A stretch of 64,000 bases of DNA, from the NCBI RefSeq assembly GCF_023065955.2, contig NW_026622997.1:15790001-15854000 (forward strand). Direction: 5' to 3'. The stretch comes from Ursus arctos (lineage: Eukaryota; Chordata; Mammalia; Carnivora; Ursidae). Under the pieces are notes generated by a model, which was not told the origin of the DNA, ran no database searches, and saw only the letters and a program-made list of their open reading frames with translations. Of this stretch, positions 51,201 through 55,269 are shown piece after piece. Position numbers and translations under genes: made by a program. Numbering within the stretch: position 1 is the first letter of the stretch; each line of letters starts with the position of its first letter.

Positions 51201-54200
51201 CCCTGGATGGAAACGGAGTGGATAGAGAGGAGGGGTTACAACATTTGTGGAAGTCCCAGGCACTAGAAGCCTGAGCTGACACGAGCACCCTGAGGATGTC
51301 TACAGCACTGCCAGGTCTCCACACCCAGCTCCAGGGGCCTCCCTATTCAGCACGACTCACTGCTCTCTGCTGGAGCCTGCCAACTCTACTCCCGGGACAG
51401 CCCCAGTGCCTGAAGCTGTACCTGTACAGCTAAAGGTGGGTCCACAGTGGCCATCCTCTGGCCGGGAAGCTGAAGCATGCACCCTGCAGTGAGGCCAGTG
51501 GGTCACCCATACCTAGATCCACAACCCACCAACCATGGCGCTGTGAGGTGACCCATGTCCCACTAAATCGCCTTGCCTTCTGCATGACCTCCACTCAAAG
51601 ATGAGATGACTAGAAGCTCATCACCACTCTCCTATCTTCTCTCTTCATCGTCCAGCATGTACAGCATTCTGAGAGCTGCCTGCGTGTTAAGTCAAGCATC
51701 CCTCATGGTCATTCTCTGATGAGACACTCCTTTTATTTCTATTTGGCGGATTTGGAAATGCAAAACACAAAGAAATACCTAGCCCAGGATCACAGACCCT
51801 GGAAGTGGTAGAGTCGAGGTGCCATCCCAGAGACTCAAGACAGTCGAACTCATGCTTAGAACGATGCGGCTATACAGCCTCTCTCTCCCAACAGAGAATT
51901 GGCCACCTCTTCCCTGGGGTAAGTGTACTCCCTCGTTAGGCAAAAACTCACATCTCCCCTCTCTTTTCTTTACTCTCCTTGGGCAGGAATTGGTCACTGT
52001 AACCAACTCTCCGTGGCACCCCTCCCACACCACACCCTGCCACCAATCCTGTGTTCCCTTTGAATGCTGTGGGATGCTTCAAGAAGAAAATGGGGTTGCT
52101 CCAAATGTTGACCTGCACTAAGGTGGACTGTGCTCTTGAAATGAGGCATAACTGATATTCAGCCAAGTAAAAATTAAAGCTGTTTAAAGGGAGGGGGGTA
52201 AATCTCCTGGAAAGCAGGAAAGGGTACCGACTTCAACAAGCTTGCATAAAATACACTTAAGAGTATTACAGCAAATTATGAGACTTCTGTGCCCTTATAA
52301 ACACAACCATTAGCTAATCATTAATTAGTCATTTGTTAGCACCAATTAATCATTAGGAAACACAAGTAATAAATCAGCCCGTGAGGCCTCAAGAGTGAGA
52401 AATGTTAAGACCCAGGATCTCACCTTGAGTAACATATTTGGAATCTATCTTTAAATTGGTCCTCTGAAACCCAGTCAACCCACCTTCACCAATTAGAAAA
52501 GTTTGCATTAAGTCATACTTTCAAGATGACACCTCACCGAGCCCGGACGGGAGACAGCCACAGGTAAGCAAGCCCCTCTCTGCTCATTTCAAGAGCCAAA
52601 AGATGTCAGAAGAGATAATATTGCTCAGGAAGGCAGAAAACACTGAAGATCAAGTGTAGTCAACGTACCAAGTCTCTTGACTTTTCTTCTGGGGGCACTC
52701 TGTGCCAGGCCCTATAACAGATACAGTGTAGAATCATAGAATGTTAGGAGACAGAACTCCCGTTTTAGAGCCATTTACAGTTTGATTGGAATGTTAAGAC
52801 TCACATGTGGGTGGAAATAAGAAAATAATACTATACATAAATAAGCAGAGACTGAGAAATGCTGTAAAAACTCAGGGAAAGGAAAAACAAATGTGAGTTG
52901 ACGTTGATCAGCAGAGATTCTAAGGAAAGCATGGGGTTCTGGGTGGTCTATGAAAGCGCCGAAGTGGTAGAAAGGCAGGTAAGTCTTTCATCCAAAGATG
53001 GTGTGAATGAACGCAGGCAGAATGGTGATGGCAAGAAGCCTAGGGGCCAATGCTGGAGAAGACACAGGCCTTCCTGGAGAAAAGACCAGCTTTTCTGGGG
53101 AGAGGGGGACCTGAAGGCTGGGTAGGCAGGTGAGTTCTTAAGTCAGGAGTTTGCAATTGGTTCCATAAAGTAGGAGGGAGCCCCTGTGATTTCTTGAGTA
53201 GCAGAACCACCCTGTGCAAGCGGGCTCATGATGTTTATAACAAAACCAAACTCAAACCAGTGCTTTGGGAAGATGAATCTGGAATCTGAGAGGTAGATGG
53301 ACGGATTGCTAAGAAGAGGGCAATGAAGAGATAATCTCATCACCCAGGTACAAATTAATAAGAGCCTGTAATTAGAGAGAGAGTAAGATTGGGGAAGAAG
53401 GGAATGAACCCAAGGAAAGGTAAAATGTAAGATTTGGTGGCTGATTCGTCAAGGAAGTGAAATACCAGGAAAGAATAGTGTCTTTGACAAGATAAGTGGC
53501 TTTTTTCATTCTTGGAAAAATGAGGGTTCTGGGGCATAGAACTAAAAATGAAGAAGTCAGGGAGCTGGTTCGTGGGAGTAGGTGAGAAGTCTGTTCTCAG
53601 CCATGCTTACTGTGAGGTGGGATATCCATACTGGAATTTGGATTAGATCTCACCATCAATCCTAGCTACAGACCCCCATGTCTTTTAGTTGACTATTTTT
53701 AATATAAAGCCAATACATACTCAAAGCTGAGGTTTTCACTGTAGTATCCTAGCTCCACAAAAGCATTTCTTAGTGGTTTTCATTTGTGTGTTTGCTTCAT
53801 AAAATTCTATGATTGAAAGAAGGAGTCACCTTGATAATTTCAAGTACATGAGAGCTGCCAGGACGAATCTTTCAAGCCAAAATCAAAAGCCAGCAAGTGG
53901 CCAGAGAGGAGGAAGCAGAACCTCCAGGCCCTTGGATTTGAACCTTCTGAATTTCCTCTCCTTAACACTTCAGAGTGTCACTTTTTCCGACCACGCATAA
54001 CCTCTGTTTAGGATTGTGATTCCCAAGGATTGGAATATTTTGCTCAGTTTCTGAAATCAGAGGTTTTTATGGCACCCTACATTTTAGTTAAAAAATCTCA
54101 AACATTAATGAACATCCCCAAAGGATGTACTATTTTTAGCTTTTAACTTTAATATTTTTACATGCTCCCAAAACATTTTTTAAAAACCGATTTTTCTCCC

Positions 54201-54993
54201 ATTCATTCACATTTCATTCATCAGAATGTGGTCAGCTGGGCTAGAGAGACAAGAAGGAATCGAGTCATAGGATTGGTTGGTAAATTGTTGAAAATGTGTA
54301 TTTGCCATTTGGTCGAGTGATTCATCCTTTAAGATGGAGCCTGAGCCTATAAAAAATTGAAGTGGGATCTGAACAAGGCAAAATGTGTTTGCTTTTCTTA
54401 GATAAATCTGTTAGTCTGTGCTGGAAAATGGCATCATTCCCCCATTGGAAATTGTGCTTCCCACGCAACATACGCCACTCTGCCTTCCCTCACAGATTTC
54501 CCCAAGCAAAGTTCAAAATCCCGCTTGTGTTTGTAGTCAGTCCCATGGTGAAACCATTAATTTAGTCTTTCCATTTGAGCTCATCTGAGAAGAACTCCAA
54601 GATATGATTCTTTTCAAAAGAGTGTTTAACAATTAGCACAAAATATAGCTACCAATAACTACTGAATTGGGTTTCTCAGAGCAAATTGTCAAGTCAAAAA
54701 GAAAGCCAAAACTCACAGACAATGAAGAAGGAAGACAAAGAATGGAACTTTATATTTAATAAAACTCAAAGGTGATATGTGTAAAAACACTGGTACTATA
54801 GACAAATAGCTTGCTTCCTGGTATGGTCATATGGACTTACCAGATTTAGGAATGTCAAGTACTTCCACTGTCCGCCATTGAGAAAGATTTTGGATTTCCG
54901 CTGGTCTCCTCCTTGTTGTGAGATGTAATAATTGAGAAAAATATACCAGATCAAAACAAGGAAGTGGTATACGCAGGTACAAGTCTTCGTCAT
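139..54993 (-). CDS. ADTRP: ADTRP, androgen-dependent TFPI-regulating protein (5 of 6 coding exons, C-terminus outside window)
   Basis: ADTRP is a multi-pass membrane protein of the AIG1/ADTRP family. The family is known to hydrolyse fatty-acid esters of hydroxy fatty acids, and in endothelium ADTRP supports TFPI expression and activity at the cell surface. The joined exons (54993-54841, 45286-45152, 43596-43495, 13667-13552, 290-139) give one open frame of 219 codons plus one base, colinear with the 230-residue human protein as I remember it. The start is the ATG at 54993-54991, opening [14 protein letters not shown], with G at -3. The catalytic Thr47 (54855-54853, in WKYLTF) and His131 (13667-13665, just after NHAM) are intact. 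Several hydrophobic stretches, such as [12 protein letters not shown] and the FFSLSYIF region, fit the multi-pass topology. Introns 1-4 are 9.6, 1.6, 29.8 and 13.3 kb. No frameshift or stop is seen. Recognition is by residue-level similarity; species assignment is not possible from this gene alone. Confidence 0.96.
712..947 (-). mobile_element. CAN-SINE (tRNA-derived), with internal 26-bp duplication
   Basis: The element has a T-rich start, the AAGATTTTTAATTTATTTATT tail complement and the reversed head CCACCCAGGCGCCCC. Perfect 16-bp target-site duplications, TGGGGTTTGCTTTTCT, lie at 696-711 and 948-963. Positions 855-880 are repeated exactly at 881-906. Confidence 0.95.
1375..1600 (+). repeat. 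MIR element
   Basis: The text follows the MIR pattern: a variable with missing-data-like head, CCTAGTTCTGCCACCTATTAGCTG, then the low-conservation core and the AAATAGTGCCTGGCCCA end. Divergence is high, as expected for this ancient tRNA-derived SINE. The short ORF overlapping it is not coding. Confidence 0.7.
1643..1992 (-). mobile_element. L1 3' end, 5'-truncated
   Basis: A poly(T) run is followed by the reversed L1 3' UTR with its characteristic GGTCTCTCATG-like and AACACCCAGTGCACCATG segments. The 16-bp target-site duplication CCTAGCAACTTTCTTT is present at 1627-1642 and 1993-2008. The copy is about 350 bp and has no coding capacity. Confidence 0.9.
2300..3140 (+). mobile_element. Old L1 ORF2 3' portion
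   Basis: Segments such as CAAATGGCCAACAAACACATG and ATGCAAATCAAAACTACAATG are typical of the end of L1 ORF2, and the frames are repeatedly broken. Divergence from the young L1 at 23.4-25.2 kb is high, which marks this as an older L1M-type copy. Confidence 0.85.
3147..3350 (+). mobile_element. CAN-SINE (tRNA-derived)
   Basis: The head CCCCTGGGTGGCTCAG, the TCAGGGTTGTGAGATCGAG box region and an (AAATA)n tail are present in forward orientation. It is more diverged than the young subfamily copies and no clean target-site duplication was found. Confidence 0.9.
4153..4344 (-). mobile_element. CAN-SINE (tRNA-derived)
   Basis: This is a reversed SINE with an (ATTT)n tail complement and a GA-rich body. 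Target-site duplications GATCACTTCTTT lie at 4141-4152 and 4345-4356. Its head is partly decayed. Confidence 0.9.
4390..4475 (+). repeat. Purine-rich (GA/GGGA) tract
   Basis: This is a low-complexity stretch of GGGAGAGGGAGA and GGGAGGGA units. It creates several overlapping purine-coded ORFs that are not genes. Confidence 0.85.
4640..5200 (+). repeat. L2 LINE fragment
   Basis: The stretch resembles the L2 3' region read in the sense direction, with the order: short-exon-like cassette text, GAACACCTCTGAC, a CCTTCAGGTCTCAGCTTTAA block, then the TGGACTGT to GGGACAGGGATTGTATCT end. Divergence is high. Confidence 0.55.
5216..5800 (-). mobile_element. L1 3' end with 5' inversion (twin priming)
   Basis: The left part (about 5216-5547) is a reversed L1 3' UTR starting with a T-rich tail. 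The right part (about 5548-5800) is an L1 ORF2 segment in forward orientation. The whole unit is flanked by TCTTTAGATCTTTA at 5202-5215 and 5801-5814, so it is one insertion with an inverted 5' portion. Confidence 0.85.
5815..6660. other. Intron 4 sequence without recognised feature
   Basis: No exon, RNA gene or clearly identified repeat is seen. Short ORFs here show no family signature. Confidence 0.5.
6665..6984 (+). repeat. Dispersed repeat copy A, flanking a MER5A-like end
   Basis: This stretch is about 80% similar by eye to the reverse complement of 47066-47283. Shared text includes TTTGCTACTTTGCTGCCCC, GAGGGCATTG and CTGGATCTCCACTG. A CT-rich expansion at 6780-6880 is the main length difference. 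The family is not identified. Confidence 0.6.
6780..6882 (+). repeat. Pyrimidine-rich (CT/CCT) tract
   Basis: A TCTCTC and CCTCCCT low-complexity run is embedded in the dispersed repeat. The purine-coded ORF on the other strand is an artefact of it. Confidence 0.85.
6985..7080 (+). mobile_element. MER5A-type hAT-Charlie fragment
   Basis: It starts with the family terminal sequence AGTGGTTCTCAACC and continues with a TTAGAATTGCCATGGGGGCTTT-like body ending in AATTAAACCAGAAT. It is a non-autonomous DNA transposon remnant. Confidence 0.75.
7081..9020. other. Intron 4 sequence, mostly unassigned
   Basis: No coding exon or RNA gene is seen. The part around 8780-8960 has faint L2-like text (CCTTCCTGAAGCCCTTCCC, then a hydrophobic-coded CT-rich stretch), but I would not assign it firmly. 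Confidence 0.45.
9360..9720. promoter_or_regulatory. CpG-rich block in ADTRP intron 4 (candidate enhancer or internal promoter)
   Basis: The 9530-9690 part is GC-rich with roughly 19 CpG by eye count, far above the surrounding intron. A CACGTG E-box lies at 9374-9379 and an AP-1 site TGACTCA at 9428-9434. A further TGAGTCA lies at 9202-9208. No SINE or LINE accounts for the CpGs. Whether it acts as promoter, enhancer or exon of a noncoding RNA cannot be told from sequence. Confidence 0.5.
10080..10190 (+). repeat. MIR fragment
   Basis: The text GAGTGTAAGTCCCAGCGCTG followed by CCTGTGACCATGGGCGTGTC matches the conserved MIR core pattern in diverged form. Confidence 0.6.
10290..10800 (+). repeat. 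L2 LINE 3' region
   Basis: A long stretch follows the L2 3' order: GCTCTTGCCTCTGCCTAAAGG, then CGTCTCAGCTTAGACATCA, then TATCCTCAGTCGCTTAGCACAGTGCCTGGAGC. The final block is the typical L2 end. Confidence 0.65.
10986..11215 (+). mobile_element. CAN-SINE (tRNA-derived)
   Basis: The forward head CGCCTGGGTGGTTCAGTTGG is followed by the GGGATCAAGTCCCCATCAGG body, a CT-rich segment and an (AAATA)n poly(A) tail. Confidence 0.93.
11258..11466 (+). mobile_element. Young CAN-SINE (tRNA-derived)
   Basis: This is a near-full consensus copy with head GGGGCGCCTGGGTGGCACAG, the CGCTGGCTGTCTCTATCTC body and an A-rich tail. A short target-site duplication AAAAGTT lies at 11251-11257 and 11462-11468. The very low apparent decay suggests recent insertion. 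Confidence 0.95.
11467..12659. other. Intron 4 sequence without recognised feature
   Basis: No exon, RNA gene or confident repeat is seen. The overlapping ORFs near 11791-12148 on both strands show no family signature. Confidence 0.5.
12660..13218 (-). mobile_element. L1 3' end, 5'-truncated
   Basis: The reversed L1 3' UTR (ATAACACCCAGTGCTTATTA and neighbours) is followed by the reversed end of ORF2; the minus-strand frame at 13217-12978 reads [20 protein letters not shown], a typical L1 ORF2 C-terminal segment. It lies only about 330 bp from ADTRP exon 4. Confidence 0.9.
13552..13667 (-). CDS. ADTRP: ADTRP coding exon 4 (residues 131-169, catalytic His131)
   Basis: This 116-bp exon follows a TCTCCTCCAG acceptor and ends at a GTAAGG donor at 13551-13546. 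It begins with the CAC codon for His131, the second member of the catalytic Thr-His pair. It continues with the hydrophobic [15 protein letters not shown], a basic PRKKKG loop and the membrane segment [13 protein letters not shown]. The last two bases (AG) start an Arg codon completed by the first base of exon 5. Confidence 0.95.
13745..14230 (+). repeat. L2 LINE fragment with CA-rich insert
   Basis: Diverged L2-like text (CAGTGGCTCCCTATTGCCTG, then TTGTTCATGCCTCAACGCTC) surrounds a CA-rich patch at 13948-14005. Confidence 0.55.
13948..14005 (+). repeat. CA-rich low-complexity patch
   Basis: It consists of imperfect CACACA and CACACTTG units. Confidence 0.8.
15045..15240 (+). repeat. MIR element
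   Basis: The order ATAGTGATTAAGGGCACATG, TCTGACCTTGGATCC, AACTTCAACCTCCTCTG and the GAGCATTAGCTGTGA end is that of MIR. Confidence 0.75.
15600..16420. promoter_or_regulatory. Repeat-free AT-rich block, candidate conserved noncoding element
   Basis: About 800 bp lack SINE, LINE or low-complexity signatures and carry many TAAT cores (for example ACATTAATGATCATT near 15690 and AATTAATTATCTC near 16340). This is compatible with a homeodomain-bound enhancer, but conservation was not tested. Confidence 0.3.
16421..18688. other. Intron 3 sequence without recognised feature
   Basis: No exon, RNA gene or confident interspersed repeat is seen across this stretch. Confidence 0.45.
18690..19420 (+). 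repeat. L2-like LINE fragment interrupted by a SINE
   Basis: Diverged L2-like text (CTCCTGCTCAAAAACTTTTG, GGCTCCCTGTTGCCTCAGTC) lies on both sides of the CAN-SINE at 18970-19170. Confidence 0.5.
18970..19170 (-). mobile_element. Young CAN-SINE (tRNA-derived)
   Basis: This is a reversed near-consensus copy with poly(T) and the ACAGCCAGCGAGAGAGGG body. Perfect 14-bp target-site duplications TAGACCAACCTTCT lie at 18956-18969 and 19171-19184. Confidence 0.95.
19421..21890. other. Intron 3 sequence, mostly unassigned
   Basis: There may be diverged L2 text around 20120-20350. A 172-codon open frame on the plus strand at 21038-21556 and a 153-codon one on the minus strand at 21909-21448 show no family signature or splice context and are probably chance. 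Confidence 0.45.
21895..22058 (-). mobile_element. MER20 hAT-Charlie element
   Basis: The text GGCATTGTAGGACGGTTAGC, TGTCTCCAGATATTGCCAAG and the GTTGAGAATACCTG end match reversed MER20, a non-autonomous DNA transposon. Confidence 0.75.
22123..22328 (+). mobile_element. CAN-SINE (tRNA-derived)
   Basis: The forward head GGACGCCTGGGTGGCACAGT and an A-rich tail are flanked by GTCTGGAGGT at 22113-22122 and 22329-22338. Confidence 0.94.
22340..23400. other. Intron 3 sequence without recognised feature
   Basis: Apart from a short T-run near 23180, nothing could be assigned. Confidence 0.45.
23419..25244 (+). mobile_element. L1, 5'-truncated, with 5' micro-inversion
   Basis: About 1.8 kb of the L1 3' half is present: the end of ORF2 (frames broken by stops and shifts, with segments such as [20 protein letters not shown]), the 3' UTR and a poly(A) run at about 25227-25237. 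A 9-bp duplication AAGAGGCTG lies at 23410-23418 and 25245-25253. The 5' end is a perfect hairpin: arms TTTATTCCTAGGTATC at 23423-23438 and its complement at 23446-23461. No intact reverse transcriptase frame remains. Confidence 0.92.
25250..25990. other. Intron 3 sequence without recognised feature
   Basis: No exon, RNA gene or confident repeat is seen. Confidence 0.45.
25995..26121 (+). mobile_element. CAN-SINE with internal deletion
   Basis: The head GGTGCCTGGGTGGCTCAGTT is followed by GAGGGTCGTGAGATT, after which the text jumps directly into the CT-rich part and a short A-tail. About 60 bp of the usual middle section is missing. Confidence 0.9.
26130..27460 (+). repeat. Ancient mammalian interspersed repeat, family not resolved
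   Basis: The order of segments (GCATATGCAAAGGTCCTGG, then AGTTTGGAGGTGGTGAATG, AGGCAGTTAGAGATGCAAGT) is one seen repeatedly in mammalian introns. The purine-rich composition and the shared text with 52690-53590 support a repeat rather than unique sequence. I cannot name the family. Confidence 0.5.
27470..28650. other. Intron 3 sequence, partly possible conserved noncoding block
   Basis: Nothing is assigned as repeat. The AT-rich part at 27950-28480 contains several TAAT and AATTAG cores. Confidence 0.4.
28910..29440 (-). mobile_element. Old L1 (L1M-type) ORF2 fragment
   Basis: Reversed L1 text is recognisable (CTTTATTTTGCCTCTGTTTC, CACTGTCTCCCAGCTTC, TTGCTAATGAGAAACCAGC) but strongly diverged. 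It ends at a run of 26 T at 29440-29465. Confidence 0.7.
29440..29465 (+). repeat. T(26) homopolymer
   Basis: This is an uninterrupted T run. Confidence 0.95.
29625..29869 (+). mobile_element. Short L1 3' end with 5' inversion
   Basis: The right part (about 29678-29869) is the L1 3' UTR in forward orientation, ending AAAAAATTATTATAAAAAAA. The left part (29625-29678) is adjoining L1 text in reverse. The 13-bp target-site duplication AAGACCTTGTTTC lies at 29612-29624 and 29870-29882. Confidence 0.85.
30524..30543 (+). repeat. T(20) homopolymer
   Basis: This is an uninterrupted T run not attached to a recognised element. Confidence 0.9.
30605..30823 (-). mobile_element. CAN-SINE (tRNA-derived)
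   Basis: This is a reversed older SINE with the (ATTT)n tail complement, a GA-rich body, GGCTCGATCTCGCAACC and the terminal GTGCCACCCAGGCACCCC. Confidence 0.92.
30830..33470. other. Intron 3 sequence without recognised feature
   Basis: It is AT-rich around 31380-31620. No exon, RNA gene or confident repeat is seen. Confidence 0.45.
33473..33612 (+). mobile_element. CAN-SINE, 3'-truncated
   Basis: The forward head GGGCGCCTGAGTGGCTCAGG is followed by AAGGTCATGATCTCAGGGTT and then a C-rich stretch. The usual A-rich tail is absent. Confidence 0.88.
33645..34420 (+). repeat. L2 LINE 3' region
   Basis: The L2 order is visible: ACTCTGCAGTCTTCCCGTGG, then CTTCACTTGTGCGCTAACCTC, then CTCTGTGAAAGCAGGGGTTC and CCCAGCACACAACAGAC. 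Several short hydrophobic ORFs here come from this repeat. Confidence 0.6.
34520..34745 (+). mobile_element. Young CAN-SINE (tRNA-derived)
   Basis: The forward head GGGGCGCCTGGGTGGCTCAG, the TGTGTTCCCTCTCTCGCTG body and a long A-rich tail are present. AAAACAAAACA-like flanks on both sides are probable target-site duplications. Confidence 0.94.
34746..36790. other. Intron 3 sequence, unassigned apart from an exon-like ORF
   Basis: The only notable item is the plus-strand open frame at 35658-35843. No confident repeats are seen. Confidence 0.4.
35658..35843 (+). other. Plus-strand exon-like ORF with terminal stop in ADTRP intron 3
   Basis: A long pyrimidine tract and TATTTCAG precede an open frame of 61 codons ending at TAA (35841-35843). 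The frame has an ATG at 35679, a hydrophobic stretch ([20 protein letters not shown]) and a polar tail ending FNYSNS, which looks like a membrane anchor with a short cytoplasmic tail. No partner exon or family is recognised and the length is within chance expectation. Confidence 0.15.
36800..36955 (+). mobile_element. MaLR-type LTR 3' part
   Basis: The sequence CTGACCTCCAGAACTACACG, AATAAATCTATGTTG and TTTAAGCCATCAGGTATGGG follows the 3' half of the MLT1/MST group of mammalian LTRs. Confidence 0.65.
37230..37835 (+). repeat. L2 LINE 3' end
   Basis: The stretch ends with the L2 signature CATCCTTAGTGCCTAGAAGA, GGCCTGGTACATGGAAGGC and CTATAAATGCTTATT. A CA-rich run at 37575-37616 is embedded. 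Confidence 0.7.
37575..37616 (+). repeat. CA microsatellite (imperfect)
   Basis: It consists of CACACA units interrupted by CCC and ATA. Confidence 0.9.
37873..37890 (+). repeat. AT microsatellite
   Basis: This is a run of TA units followed by further AT-rich sequence to about 37930. Confidence 0.9.
38370..38450 (+). repeat. AT-rich ATATAC/TATAGA low-complexity tract
   Basis: This is an alternating ATATGTAG/ATATAGAT composition without a strict unit. Confidence 0.8.
38494..38533 (+). repeat. Inverted-repeat arm 1 (partner at 39793-39833)
   Basis: This 40-bp arm begins GGAAACCAACCTAATTG and ends AGGAGAGT. It matches the reverse complement of 39793-39833 with two substitutions and one indel by eye. 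Confidence 0.75.
39793..39833 (-). repeat. Inverted-repeat arm 2 (partner at 38494-38533)
   Basis: On the minus strand it begins GGAAACCAACCTAAATTG. The two arms face each other across 1.26 kb, as terminal inverted repeats would. Confidence 0.75.
39840..41740. other. Intron 3 sequence without recognised feature
   Basis: Only a short direct repeat (40709-40746, similar to 39023-39060) and a T-run near 41568 were noticed. Confidence 0.45.
41745..41885 (+). repeat. MIR fragment
   Basis: CCAGGCAAATTGCTTAACCT, followed by a diverged body and ATATAGTGCCATT, fits MIR. Confidence 0.6.
42037..42230 (-). mobile_element. Young CAN-SINE (tRNA-derived)
   Basis: This is a reversed near-consensus copy with perfect 15-bp target-site duplications CCTGAACTCTGATTT at 42022-42036 and 42231-42245. 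Confidence 0.95.
43136..43338 (-). mobile_element. CAN-SINE (tRNA-derived), diverged
   Basis: This is a reversed SINE with head complement GAGCCACCCAGGCTCCCC. The flanks CTCATTGTGCTATTT and CTCACAGTGCTCTTT look like decayed target-site duplications. It lies about 155 bp from exon 3. Confidence 0.9.
43495..43596 (-). CDS. ADTRP: ADTRP coding exon 3 (residues 97-130)
   Basis: This 102-bp exon is phase 0 at both ends. It follows a TTTTCCAG acceptor and ends at a GTGAGT donor at 43494-43489. It encodes a strongly hydrophobic segment ([20 protein letters not shown]) and the family motif VWLNHAM, which sits directly before the catalytic histidine encoded by the next exon. Only 1.6 kb separates it from exon 2, while the following intron is almost 30 kb. 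Confidence 0.95.
43600..45150. other. ADTRP intron 2
   Basis: No confident repeat or exon is seen. A 176-codon open frame on the minus strand (45067-44537) ends in low-similarity text and shows no family signature. Confidence 0.5.
45152..45286 (-). CDS. ADTRP: ADTRP coding exon 2 (residues 52-96)
   Basis: This 135-bp exon is phase 0 at both ends. It follows a TTCAG acceptor at 45291-45287 and ends at a GTAAGT donor at 45151-45146. It encodes [18 protein letters not shown], the [10 protein letters not shown] loop and the start of the next membrane segment ([12 protein letters not shown]). A second AG nine bases into the exon, CTCTTGCAG, would drop residues LLQ in frame if used. The human protein keeps the equivalent LLQ, so I chose the upstream acceptor. 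Confidence 0.95.
45594..45674 (-). other. Exon-like ORF in ADTRP intron 1 (candidate cassette exon)
   Basis: This is an 81-bp open stretch on the minus strand between a T-rich tract ending GGGAAG and an AAG/GTATCT donor. It is 0-0 phase and would insert 27 residues, including the hydrophobic run [16 protein letters not shown], between exons 1 and 2 without shifting the frame. The acceptor is weak, with A instead of C at -3. No homology is recognised, so this is an inference from splice phase and composition only. Confidence 0.25.
46380..46535 (+). mobile_element. MER5A-type hAT-Charlie element
   Basis: CAACACTGGTGTCACCC, TTGTGAGAAATGCAGGCCCT, GGAATCAGAATCTCTGGGAG and CTCCAGGTGATCCTTACTA match the MER5A body. 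Confidence 0.8.
46600..46815 (+). repeat. MIR element
   Basis: TTATGTGCCAGGCTCTGATC, ATTACAGATAAGGAAACTGA and the GATTCAAAACCCAGAG end fit MIR closely. Confidence 0.8.
46915..47068 (-). mobile_element. MER5A-type hAT-Charlie element
   Basis: This is reversed MER5A text ending in GGTTGAGAACCACTTG, directly joined to dispersed repeat copy B. Confidence 0.75.
47066..47283 (-). repeat. Dispersed repeat copy B (partner at 6665-6984)
   Basis: Its reverse complement aligns with 6665-6984 outside the MER5A part, with shared TTTGCTACTTTGCTGCCCC and GGATCTCCACTG. Confidence 0.6.
47290..48300. other. Intron 1 sequence without recognised feature
   Basis: A C-rich patch is present near 47910-47935. No exon or confident repeat is seen. 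Confidence 0.45.
48310..48702 (+). mobile_element. MaLR-type solitary LTR (MLT1/MST group)
   Basis: The start GGGATTGAATTGTGCCCCCC, the middle AGATAGGGCCCTTAAAGAAG and the end AATAAATTTCTGTTGTTTAA with CCACCCAGGCTGTGGTA follow the family. No internal retroviral sequence adjoins it. Confidence 0.85.
48710..50390. other. Intron 1 sequence, mostly unassigned
   Basis: Text near 49980-50130 (TCAGGTTCCTTGGGAAACAG) looks like an old repeat but was not identified. Confidence 0.4.
50395..50540 (+). repeat. MIR fragment
   Basis: AGATAACTCACTCAAGATCA followed by CACAGCAAGGGAACAGCAG fits the MIR core. Confidence 0.75.
51660..51880 (+). repeat. MIR fragment
   Basis: TCATTCTCTGATGAGACACT, ACCTAGCCCAGGATCACAGA and CTGGAAGTGGTAGAGTCGAG fit a diverged MIR. 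Confidence 0.6.
52190..52560. promoter_or_regulatory. TAAT-rich block in intron 1, candidate conserved enhancer
   Basis: Between about 52305 and 52360 the sequence carries CTAATCATTAATTAGTC and CCAATTAATCATTAGG, a tight cluster of homeodomain-type cores with local dyad symmetry. No repeat explains it. Confidence 0.35.
52690..53590 (+). repeat. Ancient interspersed repeat, second copy of the 26.1-27.5 kb type
   Basis: The purine-rich text and segments such as GTGCCAGGCCCTATAACAGA and GATGAATCTGGAATCTGAG are of the same general type as 26130-27460. The family is not resolved. Confidence 0.4.
53600..54834. other. Intron 1 sequence without recognised feature
   Basis: No exon, RNA gene or confident repeat is seen. 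Confidence 0.45.
54841..54993 (-). CDS. ADTRP: ADTRP coding exon 1 (residues 1-51)
   Basis: This 153-bp coding segment runs from the start ATG to a GTAAGT donor at 54840-54835 and ends in phase 0 after FLNL. It holds the first transmembrane segment ([13 protein letters not shown]) and the catalytic Thr47 in WKYLTF. The 5' UTR continues to higher coordinates. The frame stays open upstream for at least 45 codons, to an ATG at 55128, so a longer N-terminus cannot be excluded, but the MTKT start matches the human protein. Confidence 0.95.
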
Positions 54994-55260
54994 GGCTAGC
55001 TCTGACCAGGGAGCTGTGAATGACTCAGGTAGCTTTCCTCTGGTGTCCTTCTGTGGGTCACAGCCGAAGTCATAAGGCATGCCCCAGAGCTGTAAAACAC
55101 ACCCCTCTGGGATTGGGAGCTCTAACAAGACTGAATTTTGCTCCTCTCATAGGCTCCTTCCCTGATAAACTTGGGAGACAGGATTATTGCTGGTTTTCAG
55201 ATGATTTCATTTAGATAATGATAAGTAATCCCCAGATTTGCCTAAGTTTCAAGGCTTAGG
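54994..55260 (-). promoter_or_regulatory. ADTRP: Presumed 5' UTR and proximal promoter of ADTRP
   Basis: This is the sequence immediately upstream of the ADTRP start codon on the minus strand. No TATA box and no CpG island are apparent, so the start would be a tissue-restricted, TATA-poor type. TTATCA-like GATA motifs occur near 55160 and 55225. The transcription start cannot be placed from sequence alone. The androgen control implied by the gene's name is from literature; I saw no clean palindromic androgen response element here. Confidence 0.4.
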
Positions 55261-55269
55261 CTTTGAAGA

